Below, in pieces: positions 8,531-17,851 of a stretch of 64,000 bases of DNA. Every line of letters starts with the position of its first letter. The first letter of the stretch is position 1. The notes below the pieces were generated by a model that worked only from the letters and a program-made list of their open reading frames with translations, searched no databases and was not told the DNA's origin. The position numbers were made by a program, and so were the translations under genes. The DNA is from Ornithinibacillus sp. 4-3 (GTDB taxonomy: Bacteria; Bacillota; Bacilli; Bacillales; Amphibacillaceae), in NCBI RefSeq assembly GCF_040958695.1, contig NZ_CP162599.1:24001-88000 (forward strand), in the 5' to 3' direction.

Positions 8531-9463
8531 ATGGATCCTTATGAAAGTAATAATAAGCAGATTTTGAGTCCACTAGATAAGGCGAAAAAAGAAGAAAGTC
8601 CAAAAGAATCAGAATCTAAAGCTGCAGAAACTAAAAATGAAGCTGAAAATGAAAAAAAGGATTCACAGAAAGAGAAATCCCAAAAAAATTCAAATCAAAA
8701 AGATTCAAATCAAAAAGATTCAAATAAGGATTCATTTGAGCCTTCCTCTCAGTCAGAGCCAGAACCAACGTTTATGGAACATTTAACAGACTTAAGAAAG
8801 CAGCTAGTTAAAGGCGCTATTGTTTTTGCACTGATTTTTGTGTTGGTTCTTTCTACTATTAACTTTTGGTTTCCATATGTAACGCGTGGTCATGAACTGA
8901 TTATTTTAGGCCCATTAGAAGTTGTAAAATTTTACATGTCTATTTCAGGAGCACTTGCAATTGGACTAGCTTTACCATTTCTATGTCACTTTTTATGGCA
9001 ATTTGTTAGTCCAGGATTAACTGAAAGAGAAAGCAAGTTTTTAAGTTTCTACTCACCTGTTATGTTACTTTTATTTGTTGGTGGGATCGCATTTGGATAT
9101 TTTATCGTCAATCCAATTAGTTATAATTTCTTAACATCACTAGGAGCGATTAATTTTAATGTAATGGTATCAGCTCAAGAGTACGCAAGCTTTTTACTTC
9201 TGACAACTATTCCACTTGGCTTGTTATTTGAATTGCCGATTGTAGCGATGTTTTTAGCAGTGATTGGTATCTTGACAACAGAATCAATGACGAAGATACG
9301 TAAATGGTCTTACCTATCGCTTGGGATTATTTCTGCATTAATTACGCCACCAGACTTTATTAGTCAGTTAATTGTCCTTATTCCAATGATAGGACTTTAT
9401 GAAATAAGTATTGTCATTGTCAGACGAATAGAATTTAGACAAGCAGCACCAGCAGATGTTTAA
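8531..9463 (+). CDS. tatC: Twin-arginine translocase subunit TatC with long hydrophilic N-terminal extension
   Basis: 310 aa. The TatC core begins at F81 (FMEHLTDLRKQL, the conserved N-terminal motif), followed by six hydrophobic segments. It contains PFLCHFLWQFVSPGLTERE and a C-terminal ALITPPDFISQ motif. TatC binds the twin-arginine signal. Residues 1-80 are unusual: a K/E/S/Q/N-rich low-complexity tail with tandem units (NQKDS repeated, then NKDS). Typical Bacillus TatC proteins are about 240-255 aa. The start codon has only a weak SD (TTGGTGA), so an internal start near F81 cannot be excluded. It probably serves the dehydrogenase encoded upstream. Confidence 0.93.
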   Translation: MDPYESNNKQILSPLDKAKKEESPKESESKAAETKNEAENEKKDSQKEKSQKNSNQKDSNQKDSNKDSFEPSSQSEPEPTFMEHLTDLRKQLVKGAIVFALIFVLVLSTINFWFPYVTRGHELIILGPLEVVKFYMSISGALAIGLALPFLCHFLWQFVSPGLTERESKFLSFYSPVMLLLFVGGIAFGYFIVNPISYNFLTSLGAINFNVMVSAQEYASFLLLTTIPLGLLFELPIVAMFLAVIGILTTESMTKIRKWSYLSLGIISALITPPDFISQLIVLIPMIGLYEISIVIVRRIEFRQAAPADV

Positions 9464-9641
9464 TTTTGGTTGTGGGGCTGTAACAGTAAAGTGAGAATTA
9501 TTTTTCCTTGAATTCATTCACAAACAGCGTCGCTAAGGACTGGCGTAAGGTGCAAAAACTTTGTTAGTAGATCATTTTTCTTGTATAGGAACAAGATATT
9601 GAAACATAGCATATAATGTATGATTCAAATAAGTAATGCAG

Positions 9642-9671
9642 GTATAAATTCGTTAGATTAGGAGAATACTA
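9642..9671 (+). promoter_or_regulatory. Candidate sigma-F-type promoter of csfB
   Basis: GTATA (9642-9646), a 15-nt spacer and GAGAATACTA (9662-9671). The latter matches nine of ten positions of the forespore -10 pattern GgnrAnAnTw. csfB is sigma-F controlled in B. subtilis. It ends 22 bp before the start codon. Confidence 0.5.
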
Positions 9672-9693
9672 GCTAACGGAGGTGGAAAGGGAA

Positions 9694-9894
9694 ATGATTG
9701 CTAGCGTAGGAGTAGATAGTTGTTGTATTTGTGATGTAAAGAAGGAAGAAGGAATTCGAATTATTAGTGCTTTTATTTGCGAATCATGTGAGCAACAAAT
9801 AGTTAGTGCTGATCCACAACAAGAACAATATGATGATTATGTACACAGACTGAAGAATGTGCATCGCCTATCTTTAGATGGGGTATCCTTTTAG
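9694..9894 (+). CDS. csfB: Anti-sigma-G factor Gin (CsfB)
   Basis: 66 aa zinc-binding protein. Two CxxC pairs are seen (CCICDVKK and CESCEQQ), with a short helical tail, which is the Gin pattern. In B. subtilis it restrains sigma-G in the early forespore and also acts on sigma-E. ATG 9694 is preferred because the upstream in-frame GTG at 9682 lies within the SD itself (GGAGGTGG at 9678-9685). In B. subtilis the gene sits between the bofA/rrnA region and xpaC. Here it is flanked by the Tat block and an oxidase block, so it marks the ancestral order. Confidence 0.88.
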   Translation: MIASVGVDSCCICDVKKEEGIRIISAFICESCEQQIVSADPQQEQYDDYVHRLKNVHRLSLDGVSF

Positions 9895-10000
9895 TTATTT
9901 TAAAAAACATAAAAGCAAAACGAAAAGCGCAGAGCTAGACAACGCTAGCTCTGAATAAGAACAGATTTGTGCAAAACTTTTATAATTTCTTAACGCATAG

Positions 10001-10040
10001 AAAAAGATAGTCGCCTATAAAGGAAACTATCTTTTTTTAT
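10001..10040. terminator. Bidirectional terminator between csfB and the oxidase gene
   Basis: AAAAGATAGT (10002-10011) pairs with ACTATCTTTT (10026-10035), with T-runs outward on both strands. A second perfect hairpin, CAGAGCTAG/CTAGCTCTG, lies just before it at about 9930-9953. The two genes converge here. Confidence 0.8.
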
Positions 10041-10051
10041 TTTTTCGTTCT

Positions 10052-11236
10052 TTATTGTTTTACAGCTGCTTTTTCTTTGAAACGGCTGAACCTTAATGGT
10101 TCTGTAGGGATAATTGTATCGGATTTTTCTTGAATTAGTTCTTCAATTAATTTACCTGTTACTGTTGCTAAACTAATTCCATCTCCTTCATGTCCAGCTG
10201 CAATGTAGAATCCAGGAATTTCTTCAACAGCAGATACAATTGGTAAATGGTCTTCTGTCCAAGGTCTGAAGCCAGTATACGTACGAATAATATTGAAATC
10301 ATTCATTTTTGGGAAGAATCTTAATGTACGCATTGCCATTGTTTTAACAACATTAATATCAATTCTTCCATCATAGCCTACAAATTGACGGCTACTTCCT
10401 AATAAGAAGTTTTGGCTTTCTGTTGGTTCGAATACAAGTGCAACCCCATGTTCAGCAGTTCGTGCATCTGTAATTCTTTCACGACCAAATTTGTTCATTA
10501 AATAACCAAATTCCATAACATTACGCATCATAACTGGTTCATTTCTAGAACCAACTAGAATATGTCCTTTTCTTGGAATAATAGGAATATCTAAACCTAG
10601 CATTTCTCCAATAAATGGAGCCCAAACTCCAGATGCGTTAACAACTTTTTTCGCACGGAATGTTCCGTTTGTTGTTTCAATAATAAAGTCGCCATCTTTT
10701 TTAATCGAAGTAACTTCTGATTGTGTATGAAGCTTTAGTCCATTACCCTTTGCATGATCAATTAAAGAATAGCAATATAAGTAAGGGTTGATTAAAGAGT
10801 CTGTTTCACACTCTAGTCCACCAGGAATATCATCTGCAAAGAAAGGAGACTCTTGGCGGATATCAGAACGATCTAATAGATTGAATTTTAATCCAGCTTC
10901 TGTTTGAATTTTAACCCAATCTTTCGCTGCTTCCATTTCTGTATCATTTTCACATACAAGGATACTTCCAGATTCACGATATTCAAATGGGATTCTTAGA
11001 TCAGGCTTTAATTCAACTGTTAATTCTTGACTTTTAAGAGACATTAAACTATCAAAACCAGGATCCTTATCTACAATAGTAATATTCCCATCACATTTTG
11101 ATGAGGTACCACTTGCGATATCGTTTTTTTCAATTAACATACAATCAATTCCAGCTTTTGCCACATAATATGCAATGGAACAGCCGACAATACCGCCACC
11201 AATAATGGCAACTTCTGCTTGATTTTTAATAGACAT
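10052..11236 (-). CDS. FAD-dependent amino-acid/opine oxidase, DAAO family
   Basis: 394 aa, DAO-family flavoprotein. It has a Rossmann motif GGGIVGCSIAYYVA near residues 13-26, the acidic ribose contact in MLIEKNDIASGTSSK, and the C-terminal family motif AAGHEGDGISLATVTGKLI. It resembles the beta/C subunits of heteromeric opine oxidase, hydrogen cyanide synthase HcnC and proline or hydroxyproline dehydrogenases. Its likely partners (two [2Fe-2S] proteins and an NAD(P)/FAD reductase) are encoded divergently at 11674-13544. SD AAAGGAGGA precedes the start. Substrate is not determinable here: no racemase, permease or lyase lies nearby. Confidence 0.88.
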   Translation of the reverse strand: MSIKNQAEVAIIGGGIVGCSIAYYVAKAGIDCMLIEKNDIASGTSSKCDGNITIVDKDPGFDSLMSLKSQELTVELKPDLRIPFEYRESGSILVCENDTEMEAAKDWVKIQTEAGLKFNLLDRSDIRQESPFFADDIPGGLECETDSLINPYLYCYSLIDHAKGNGLKLHTQSEVTSIKKDGDFIIETTNGTFRAKKVVNASGVWAPFIGEMLGLDIPIIPRKGHILVGSRNEPVMMRNVMEFGYLMNKFGRERITDARTAEHGVALVFEPTESQNFLLGSSRQFVGYDGRIDINVVKTMAMRTLRFFPKMNDFNIIRTYTGFRPWTEDHLPIVSAVEEIPGFYIAAGHEGDGISLATVTGKLIEELIQEKSDTIIPTEPLRFSRFKEKAAVKQ

Positions 11237-11556
11237 TGTTAAAAAGTCCTCCTTTTTCTTTAACTTTCTATATATTAATTACGTCCAGATTTTTGTTCGT
11301 TCATCTTAGTAAATGAAGTTATCAAAAAACCTTCACGTCCTGTAGGTTATAAAAAATCTGTGACATCTATCGGAAGTTTTACCTTTATTCAGCCAGAGCC
11401 AGGGTTTAGTCTTCCACTACACGGGAAGAAAAATAACCCTTCATTTCACCATCTATAGAAGATGAGCATATTGTGCTGAAGGAAGATAAATTCCGGGGAG
11501 AATCTTAAATAAATAATAACTATTATTTTTTAAAACTTTTTATTCAAAAGACAATT

Positions 11557-11584
11557 CTATTCTAACATAAGTATGATAGAATAG
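11557..11584. promoter_or_regulatory. Candidate operator palindrome upstream of the [2Fe-2S] gene
   Basis: CTATTCTA (11557-11564) and TAGAATAG (11577-11584) are perfect inverse arms around 12 nt. They end 2 bp before the -35 hexamer at 11587. This position suits a transcription factor controlling the oxidase set. The regulator is unknown. Confidence 0.5.
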
Positions 11585-11586
11585 GG

Positions 11587-11615
11587 TTGAATATCGTGTC
11601 AAATTTTAATATATA
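11587..11615 (+). promoter_or_regulatory. Candidate sigma-A promoter of the [2Fe-2S]/reductase operon
   Basis: TTGAAT (11587-11592), a 17-bp spacer and TATATA (11610-11615), about 60 bp ahead of the first gene. Confidence 0.5.
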
Positions 11616-11673
11616 TTATATTATAAAAAGATAAACAAGTGTAACTGTAATATTAAAGGAGGAATTTAATCCT

Positions 11674-11946
11674 ATGGAACGAACAATTATTTGTAGATGT
11701 GAAGAGGTAGCACTAGAGGATATAGAAAATACCGCTCAAAAATATAATTGTTCAGCTCGAGAAGTCAAACTTAGAACAAGAGCTGGTATGGGGTATTGTG
11801 GAGGACGTACATGTCGTCCGGCTTTAGATGCAGTATTAGAAGAGGTAACAGGGGAAAAGCCTGGACATGATATTCCATTGAAAGTATCGCCACCTGTACG
11901 TCCACTTTCATTATCTGGGCTAAGGGGGAACGAAATAAATGAATAA
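11674..11946 (+). CDS. (2Fe-2S)-binding BFD-like protein
   Basis: 90 aa. It is a bacterioferritin-associated-ferredoxin-like domain with CRCEEV near the N-terminus (C-x-C) and CGGRTCRPAL (C-x4-C), the four-cysteine [2Fe-2S] pattern. In related opine oxidases this domain is fused to the reductase subunit; here it is a separate gene. SD AAAGGAGGA precedes the ATG. It overlaps the next gene by 8 bp, indicating translational coupling. Role in electron transfer is inferred. Confidence 0.86.
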   Translation: MERTIICRCEEVALEDIENTAQKYNCSAREVKLRTRAGMGYCGGRTCRPALDAVLEEVTGEKPGHDIPLKVSPPVRPLSLSGLRGNEINE

Positions 11947-12334
11947 AAATCGTATTATGGACCATCCTGTGCTAGAAAGCTTAGGGAATCCGAAAAAAAT
12001 AACATTTACTTTTGATGGAAAAAAATACGAAGGTTTTGAGGGAGATACAATTGCATCTGCCTTATTAGCCAATGGTATTCGTAAACTTCGTGTTCAAGAA
12101 GCTACTGGAAATCCGCGTAGTATTTACTGTAATATCGGTCACTGCTTTGAGTGTCGAGTAGCAGTAAATGGAAAACAAGGATACCGTGCTTGTGTAACTC
12201 TAATTGAAGAAAACATGGCTGTAGATAGTGGGCAGGTATTGCCTCATCCATTACATCCAGATGTAGAAGATTTACCTAAAACTTACGCAGATTATGCAAA
12301 AAATTATAAAAAAGGGGGTAACCCGAATGCATGA
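11939..12334 (+). CDS. (2Fe-2S)-binding protein, sarcosine oxidase alpha N-terminal / HcnA-like
   Basis: 131 aa. It has a plant-type ferredoxin fold with CNIGHCFEC (C-x4-C-x2-C) and a fourth cysteine in GYRACVT. It is preceded by ITFTFDGKKYEGFEGDTIASALLANGI-type sequence, which matches the N-terminal domain of sarcosine oxidase alpha and HcnA/OoxA small subunits. SD AAGGGGG lies inside the upstream gene. It overlaps both neighbours by 8 bp, so three subunits are coupled. Confidence 0.88.
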   Translation: MNKNRIMDHPVLESLGNPKKITFTFDGKKYEGFEGDTIASALLANGIRKLRVQEATGNPRSIYCNIGHCFECRVAVNGKQGYRACVTLIEENMAVDSGQVLPHPLHPDVEDLPKTYADYAKNYKKGGNPNA

Positions 12335-13544
12335 TGTTGTAATTATCGGAGCTGGTCCTGCTGGGTTATCAGCCGCGATTTCTTGCCGTGAATTAGATTT
12401 AGATGTGTTAGTTGTAGATGAGTTTCCAAAGCCTGGTGGAAGATTACTAGGTCAGCTTCATCAAGAGCCAAGTGGCGAGTGGTGGAATGGTATTTTGGAA
12501 ACAAAGAAACTTGTAGATCGTGCTGCAGAGCTTGATACAAGAATTGAATGCGGTGTATCTGTACATCATATTGAAAAGACAGAAACTGGTTTCAATACAC
12601 ATACAAATCAAGGGATATTCCCTTCTGAAAATTTATTAATTGCAACAGGTGCAGCAGAATCACCAGCACCAATTCCAGGTTGGACACTACCAGGGGTTAT
12701 GTCTATTGGTGCAGCACAAGTTATGACAAATGTTCATCGTGTGCGTGTAGGAAATAAAGGAATTGTAGCAGGAGTTAATGTGTTATCCGCAGCAATTGCT
12801 ATCGAGCTTCAGTTAGCTGGTGTTGAGTTACATAGTATGGTACTTCCAGCGAAAAATGCAGTAAATAAACACCATGCGAATCCTAAAGCAGTAATGGAAG
12901 GGCTTGTTCGAGTAGCGCATTTAGCACCATCTCCATTCATTCGTTTTGGTAGTAAATTTGCAAATAATCCATTAGTTCGTGATATTGCTGTGAAGTTCTT
13001 TCCAAAAGGCGGCGTGAAGATGGGAGATATGCCTATCCATGTTCGTAAATCTATGATTCAAATTAATGGAACAGATAAAGTAGAATCTGTTACACTCGCG
13101 AATCTAACTACAGATGGAGAAGTAATTCCGGGCTCAGAGGAAATTGTAGAAGTAGATTTCGTATGTATTGCTGGTGGTCTATATCCACTTGCTGAATTAG
13201 CTGCTGTCATTGGTTGTCCATTCCAATATGTTGAGGAACTTGGTGGACATGTTCCTGTGCATAATGAACAAATGGAGACACCGGTGGATGGTTTATTCGT
13301 TGCAGGTAATATTACAGGAATTGAAAGTAGTAAAGTAGCTAAAGATCAAGGAACTTTAGCAGGAATCTCTATTGCTAACCGTAAGTATGGAAAAAATGCA
13401 GATCTCGAATTCAGCATCATCGAAGCGAAAAAACAAGTACATAGGACTCGTGACAATGCAAGTATCCAATTCCATCCTGGTATTAGAGAAGGTCGTCAAC
13501 GCATTCATCAAACATACATTGCTCAAGAGCAAGCAAATAACTAA
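12327..13544 (+). CDS. NAD(P)/FAD-dependent oxidoreductase, opine oxidase/HcnB alpha-type
   Basis: 405 aa pyridine-nucleotide-disulphide-type flavoprotein. It has an FAD-binding GAGPAGLSAA near residues 9-18, VVDEFPKPGGRLLGQ, a second dinucleotide segment NKGIVAGVNVLSAAIA, and VDGLFVAGNITGIE for the FAD phosphate side. ATG 12327 is chosen because AAAGGGGG lies at 12311-12318. It lacks the C-terminal BFD domain seen in fused homologues, which is supplied by the gene at 11674. It is last in the operon and is followed by a terminator. Confidence 0.88.
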   Translation: MHDVVIIGAGPAGLSAAISCRELDLDVLVVDEFPKPGGRLLGQLHQEPSGEWWNGILETKKLVDRAAELDTRIECGVSVHHIEKTETGFNTHTNQGIFPSENLLIATGAAESPAPIPGWTLPGVMSIGAAQVMTNVHRVRVGNKGIVAGVNVLSAAIAIELQLAGVELHSMVLPAKNAVNKHHANPKAVMEGLVRVAHLAPSPFIRFGSKFANNPLVRDIAVKFFPKGGVKMGDMPIHVRKSMIQINGTDKVESVTLANLTTDGEVIPGSEEIVEVDFVCIAGGLYPLAELAAVIGCPFQYVEELGGHVPVHNEQMETPVDGLFVAGNITGIESSKVAKDQGTLAGISIANRKYGKNADLEFSIIEAKKQVHRTRDNASIQFHPGIREGRQRIHQTYIAQEQANN

Positions 13545-13615
13545 TAGATCGGCTTTATTTATATTATATGTGCTATATAAACAAATGAAATAAGAATATA
13601 TATGATGTACAAAGT

Positions 13616-13650
13616 ACGCTTCTGTTATGAAAATGGAAGCGTCTTTTTTA
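13616..13650 (+). terminator. Terminator after the oxidase operon
   Basis: ACGCTTC (13616-13622) pairs with GAAGCGT (13636-13642), followed by CTTTTTT. Confidence 0.8.
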
Positions 13651-13661
13651 TATTTTATCTA

Positions 13662-13697
13662 AGATGGCTCTGACGTACAGGATGTACTAGTACATTA
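13662..13697. repeat. Solo hairpin module related to the family A/B repeats
   Basis: GTACAGGATGTAC (13675-13687) is a perfect palindrome, GTACA/TGTAC with a 3-nt centre, followed by CTAGTA-like sequence. Element B at 32878-32895 has the same layout with a CGA centre. It lies about 45 bp upstream of the decarboxylase gene. Confidence 0.55.
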
Positions 13698-13729
13698 TGC
13701 GCCTTTGATTTTGAAAAAGGAGGACTCAA

Positions 13730-15172
13730 ATGGAGAAAAAGCAATATCATATGCCTATTTTGGAACAATTGTTGAAATATAGTAATAAGCACCCTGTTTC
13801 ATTTCATGTTCCAGGTCATAAAAATGGAGTTGTTTTTCCAGAATATCTGAAGAAATTTTTCAATCCATTATTGAAAATTGACTTAACAGAGCTAACAGGA
13901 CTTGATGATTTACATGCACCAAAAGGGATTATAAGAGAAGCAGAACAGCTCGCTTCAGAATATTTTCATGCGCTACAAACCTTTTTTCTTGTAGGAGGTA
14001 GCACAGTTGGAAATTTAGCAATGATTTTAGCCGCTTGTTCACGTGGAGATAAAATTATTGTTCAGCGCAATTGTCATAAATCTGTGATGAATGGCTTGGA
14101 GCTTGCAGGTGCTCAGCCAATATTTATTGCTCCTAATTATGATGAGCTATATCAGCGTCATACTTATCCATCTTTAGAAATTTTAAAGCAGGCAATTGAC
14201 GAGCATCCAGAGGCAAAAGCTATTGTATTAACGTATCCAGATTATTTTGGAAGAGCATCTTCCCTACGTCAGATGATTGAATTGGCTCATCAGCATCAGA
14301 TGGCTGTTTTAGTAGATGAGGCACATGGAGTGCATTTTTCTCTAGGAGCTCCTTTTCCGGAATCAGCGTTAGCACAAGGGGCAGATATTGTTGTACAATC
14401 AGCACATAAAATGGCACCAGCAATGACAATGGCTTCTTATCTACATGTGAATTCTGATCGAATTAAAAAGGAGAGAATTGCACATTTTTTGCAAATGCTT
14501 CAATCCAGCAGTCCTTCTTACCCTTTATTAGCTTCTTTAGATGTAGCTCGTTACTTTTTAGCCCATTTAACAAGTGAACAAATAGAGCTTATTTTAACCA
14601 GTGTAGATAAGCTACGTGAGACTTTAAGTGAATTAGCTGCTTGTACTGTTTTGCCAGTATTAGATCAGGATGACCCAACGAAAATCACATTACAAACAGA
14701 GAATGGAATCAGTGGATTTGCATTAGCAGAGTTATTAGAGCAGGAAGGAATTTATCCAGAATTAGCTACACATAATCAAGTTTTGCTTATTCATGGATTA
14801 GCGCCAATGGATGTGACTACTAATTTCAAAAAGTCTGTAAAAAGAATCAACGAAAAATTAAAAAATAGCCAAAATCATGATATAATAGATGTATCTAACC
14901 TGTTCCCAAAACGGATTCAATCACTGGCTCTATCCTATGAAGAAATGATTCAGTTGCCAACGAAGGAAATCCGGTTAGAAGAGGCAGTTGGTTTTGTAGC
15001 GGCGGAAGCAATTATTCCGTATCCACCAGGAATCCCTGTTGTTTTAAAAGGAGAAAAAATTACACATGAACATGTTCATGTTGTAAAAGAGTTCCTTGAA
15101 CAGGGTGCGAAGATACAGCATCAACATATTGAACAAGGCATAAATGTATTTTTTCACGATAGAATATTTTAG
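13730..15172 (+). CDS. yaaO: Aminotransferase class I/II-fold PLP-dependent Orn/Lys/Arg decarboxylase family protein
   Basis: 480 aa, matching YaaO/SpeA-like fold-type I decarboxylases. It has SFHVPGHKNG at residues 23-32, LVGGSTVGNLAMI, VDEAHGVHFS and the PLP lysine K227 in SAHKMAPAM. The C-terminal domain has VGFVAAEAIIPYPPGIP. The reaction would be decarboxylation of a basic amino acid, with the substrate not fixed by sequence. SD AAGGAGGA precedes it. In B. subtilis it also precedes tmk; xpaC and yaaN, which normally come before it, are missing. Confidence 0.9.
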   Translation: MEKKQYHMPILEQLLKYSNKHPVSFHVPGHKNGVVFPEYLKKFFNPLLKIDLTELTGLDDLHAPKGIIREAEQLASEYFHALQTFFLVGGSTVGNLAMILAACSRGDKIIVQRNCHKSVMNGLELAGAQPIFIAPNYDELYQRHTYPSLEILKQAIDEHPEAKAIVLTYPDYFGRASSLRQMIELAHQHQMAVLVDEAHGVHFSLGAPFPESALAQGADIVVQSAHKMAPAMTMASYLHVNSDRIKKERIAHFLQMLQSSSPSYPLLASLDVARYFLAHLTSEQIELILTSVDKLRETLSELAACTVLPVLDQDDPTKITLQTENGISGFALAELLEQEGIYPELATHNQVLLIHGLAPMDVTTNFKKSVKRINEKLKNSQNHDIIDVSNLFPKRIQSLALSYEEMIQLPTKEIRLEEAVGFVAAEAIIPYPPGIPVVLKGEKITHEHVHVVKEFLEQGAKIQHQHIEQGINVFFHDRIF

Positions 15173-15267
15173 TGAGATATAGCTAAAATATTCCAAATTG
15201 CAGCTTAAGAAACATCCTACTTCGATATCGGTGCAGATTTTATGAAGAAAGTCGATGAAGGAGTAAT

Positions 15268-15312
15268 AAAGGCAATCAAATGTTATTATTGGATTGCCTT
15301 GCTAAGTTTTTG
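15268..15312 (+). terminator. Hairpin terminator candidate between yaaO and tmk
   Basis: AAGGCAATC (15269-15277) pairs with GATTGCCTT (15292-15300). A modest T-rich tail follows (GCTAAGTTTTT), so termination may be partial. Confidence 0.5.
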
Positions 15313-15361
15313 ATCATAAAAGATATACATCATGTGTAGTAACAAAAGGGGAATAAGTGCT

Positions 15362-16343
<982 letters not shown>

Positions 16344-16371
16344 TTCGAAAGAAAAGCAGAGGATTGAAGTA

Positions 16372-16806
16372 ATGAAAATATCAAATGATTTAAAACAAGT
16401 GCAATCCATTCAGCACACACGTGCAAATTCAGAGAGCAAAGTATCTTTTGATCACTTAGTTCAGTCCCAAACGCTTAAAATGAAACAACAAGAAATACAG
16501 CAGTTAATGGTTAAAATTACCGAGCAAGGAAATAAACTTGCTCGGTATCGTACGTTTCGTGAACTTGTGAAATTTAAAAAGCTTGTAAAAGGATTTTTAG
16601 AAGAAACAGTTTATCAAGGATATGATTTAGATAAAAATCATCATTTTAGTCTTGAGGGACATAGCCGACAATTAACACTTGTCAAAGAAATAGATGAAAA
16701 ACTAGTTGAATTAACAGATGCACTGATGAATCAAGAAAAAAAGACAGTAGACTTATTAGGGTTAATAGGAGAGATTAAAGGGCTACTGATTAATTTATAT
16801 ATTTAG
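16372..16806 (+). CDS. yaaR: DUF327 family protein YaaR
   Basis: 144 aa mostly helical soluble protein of unknown function, conserved in position between darA and holB. It has TFRELVKFKKLVKGFLEETVYQGYDL in the middle and a C-terminal leucine-rich helix. ATG 16372 follows AGAGGATTG. The frame extends upstream over darA without similarity. Confidence 0.9.
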   Translation: MKISNDLKQVQSIQHTRANSESKVSFDHLVQSQTLKMKQQEIQQLMVKITEQGNKLARYRTFRELVKFKKLVKGFLEETVYQGYDLDKNHHFSLEGHSRQLTLVKEIDEKLVELTDALMNQEKKTVDLLGLIGEIKGLLINLYI

Positions 16807-16852
16807 CATTACTCCAAATGGAGATGGAATGAATGTTAGGCGGGAAACAATT

Positions 16853-17845
16853 ATGCAAACATGGTCAGAAATTGCAGAAGTACAAGCCCTAGCGAGTAGG
16901 CTGATTACTAACAGCATAAGAAAAGGTCGTGTTTCTCACGCGTATTTATTACAAGGTGAGCGAGGAACAGGGAAAGAGGCCATTGCCCTACTTCTAGCAA
17001 AGGTGCTATTTTGTCCAAATAAAACAGATATAGAGCCATGTCATACATGTAATACATGCCGAAGAATCGCATCGAGAAACCATCCTGATGTCCACTGGAT
17101 TGAACCAGATGGGAGATCAATTAAAATAGAGCAAATTGAAAAATTGCAGAAAGAATTTACGTATACAGGATTAGAATCAAATCAGAAAATTTATATCATC
17201 CTTGGAGCAGATACTTTAACATTGAATGCGGCCAATCGTATATTGAAATTTTTGGAAGAACCAAGTCAAAAAACAACAGCAATTATGTTAACGGAAAATA
17301 GTCAATCTATTATTCCTACCATTCGTTCTCGATGCCAAATTATCGATTTAAAGCCACTGCAGCCGAGGAAGTTTGAGCAACGTCTAATCGAACAACATGA
17401 AGTATCAGAAACGAATGCAAAATTAATTAGTGCATTAACAAATAATTTAGACGAGGCACTTGCGTTAAATGAAGATGAGTGGTTTGCGCAAGCACGAAAA
17501 TTAATGTTACAATTAATCAGTATATATGAATCAAGACCTTCAGATGTTTTTCTTTTTATCCATCAACATTGGATTACTCATTTTAAAGAGAGGAAAGAAC
17601 AAGAGTTGGGATTTGATTTATTATTATTAGCATTTAAGGATATTCTTTATTTTCATACAGAAAAAGAAGAATCGATGGTCGTTTTTAGCCCAAGTAGTGA
17701 ACAACTACAAAGAGCCGCTATTCATTTTTCGCCTGAAAAATTATTATCGGTTTTAAATAACCTTTTACAGGCTAAGCGTAAGTTAAAGCAAAATGTACAT
17801 CCTACATTAGTTATGGAACAGCTTGCGCTTCAAATACAGGAGTGA
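16853..17845 (+). CDS. holB: DNA polymerase III subunit delta prime
   Basis: 330 aa clamp-loader subunit, related to DnaX but with a degenerate ATPase site. GERGTGKEAIALLLA replaces the P-loop GxxGxGKT/S (Glu follows Lys). It has the zinc cysteine set CPNKTDIEPCHTCNTC, LKFLEEPSQ and IRSRCQ with the SRC arginine finger. ATG 16853 (SD AGGCGGG) agrees with the family N-terminus. An alternative in-frame ATG lies at 16829. Confidence 0.94.
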   Translation: MQTWSEIAEVQALASRLITNSIRKGRVSHAYLLQGERGTGKEAIALLLAKVLFCPNKTDIEPCHTCNTCRRIASRNHPDVHWIEPDGRSIKIEQIEKLQKEFTYTGLESNQKIYIILGADTLTLNAANRILKFLEEPSQKTTAIMLTENSQSIIPTIRSRCQIIDLKPLQPRKFEQRLIEQHEVSETNAKLISALTNNLDEALALNEDEWFAQARKLMLQLISIYESRPSDVFLFIHQHWITHFKERKEQELGFDLLLLAFKDILYFHTEKEESMVVFSPSSEQLQRAAIHFSPEKLLSVLNNLLQAKRKLKQNVHPTLVMEQLALQIQE

Positions 17846-17851
17846 AATGGA

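Larger units (their letters stand above)
11237..11673. other. Divergent intergenic regulatory region of the oxidase cluster
   Basis: A 437-bp gap between divergently transcribed members of the same putative enzyme. It contains the inverted repeat at 11557-11584 and a plus-strand promoter at 11587-11615. No ORF is supported, and no riboswitch was recognised. Confidence 0.5.
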
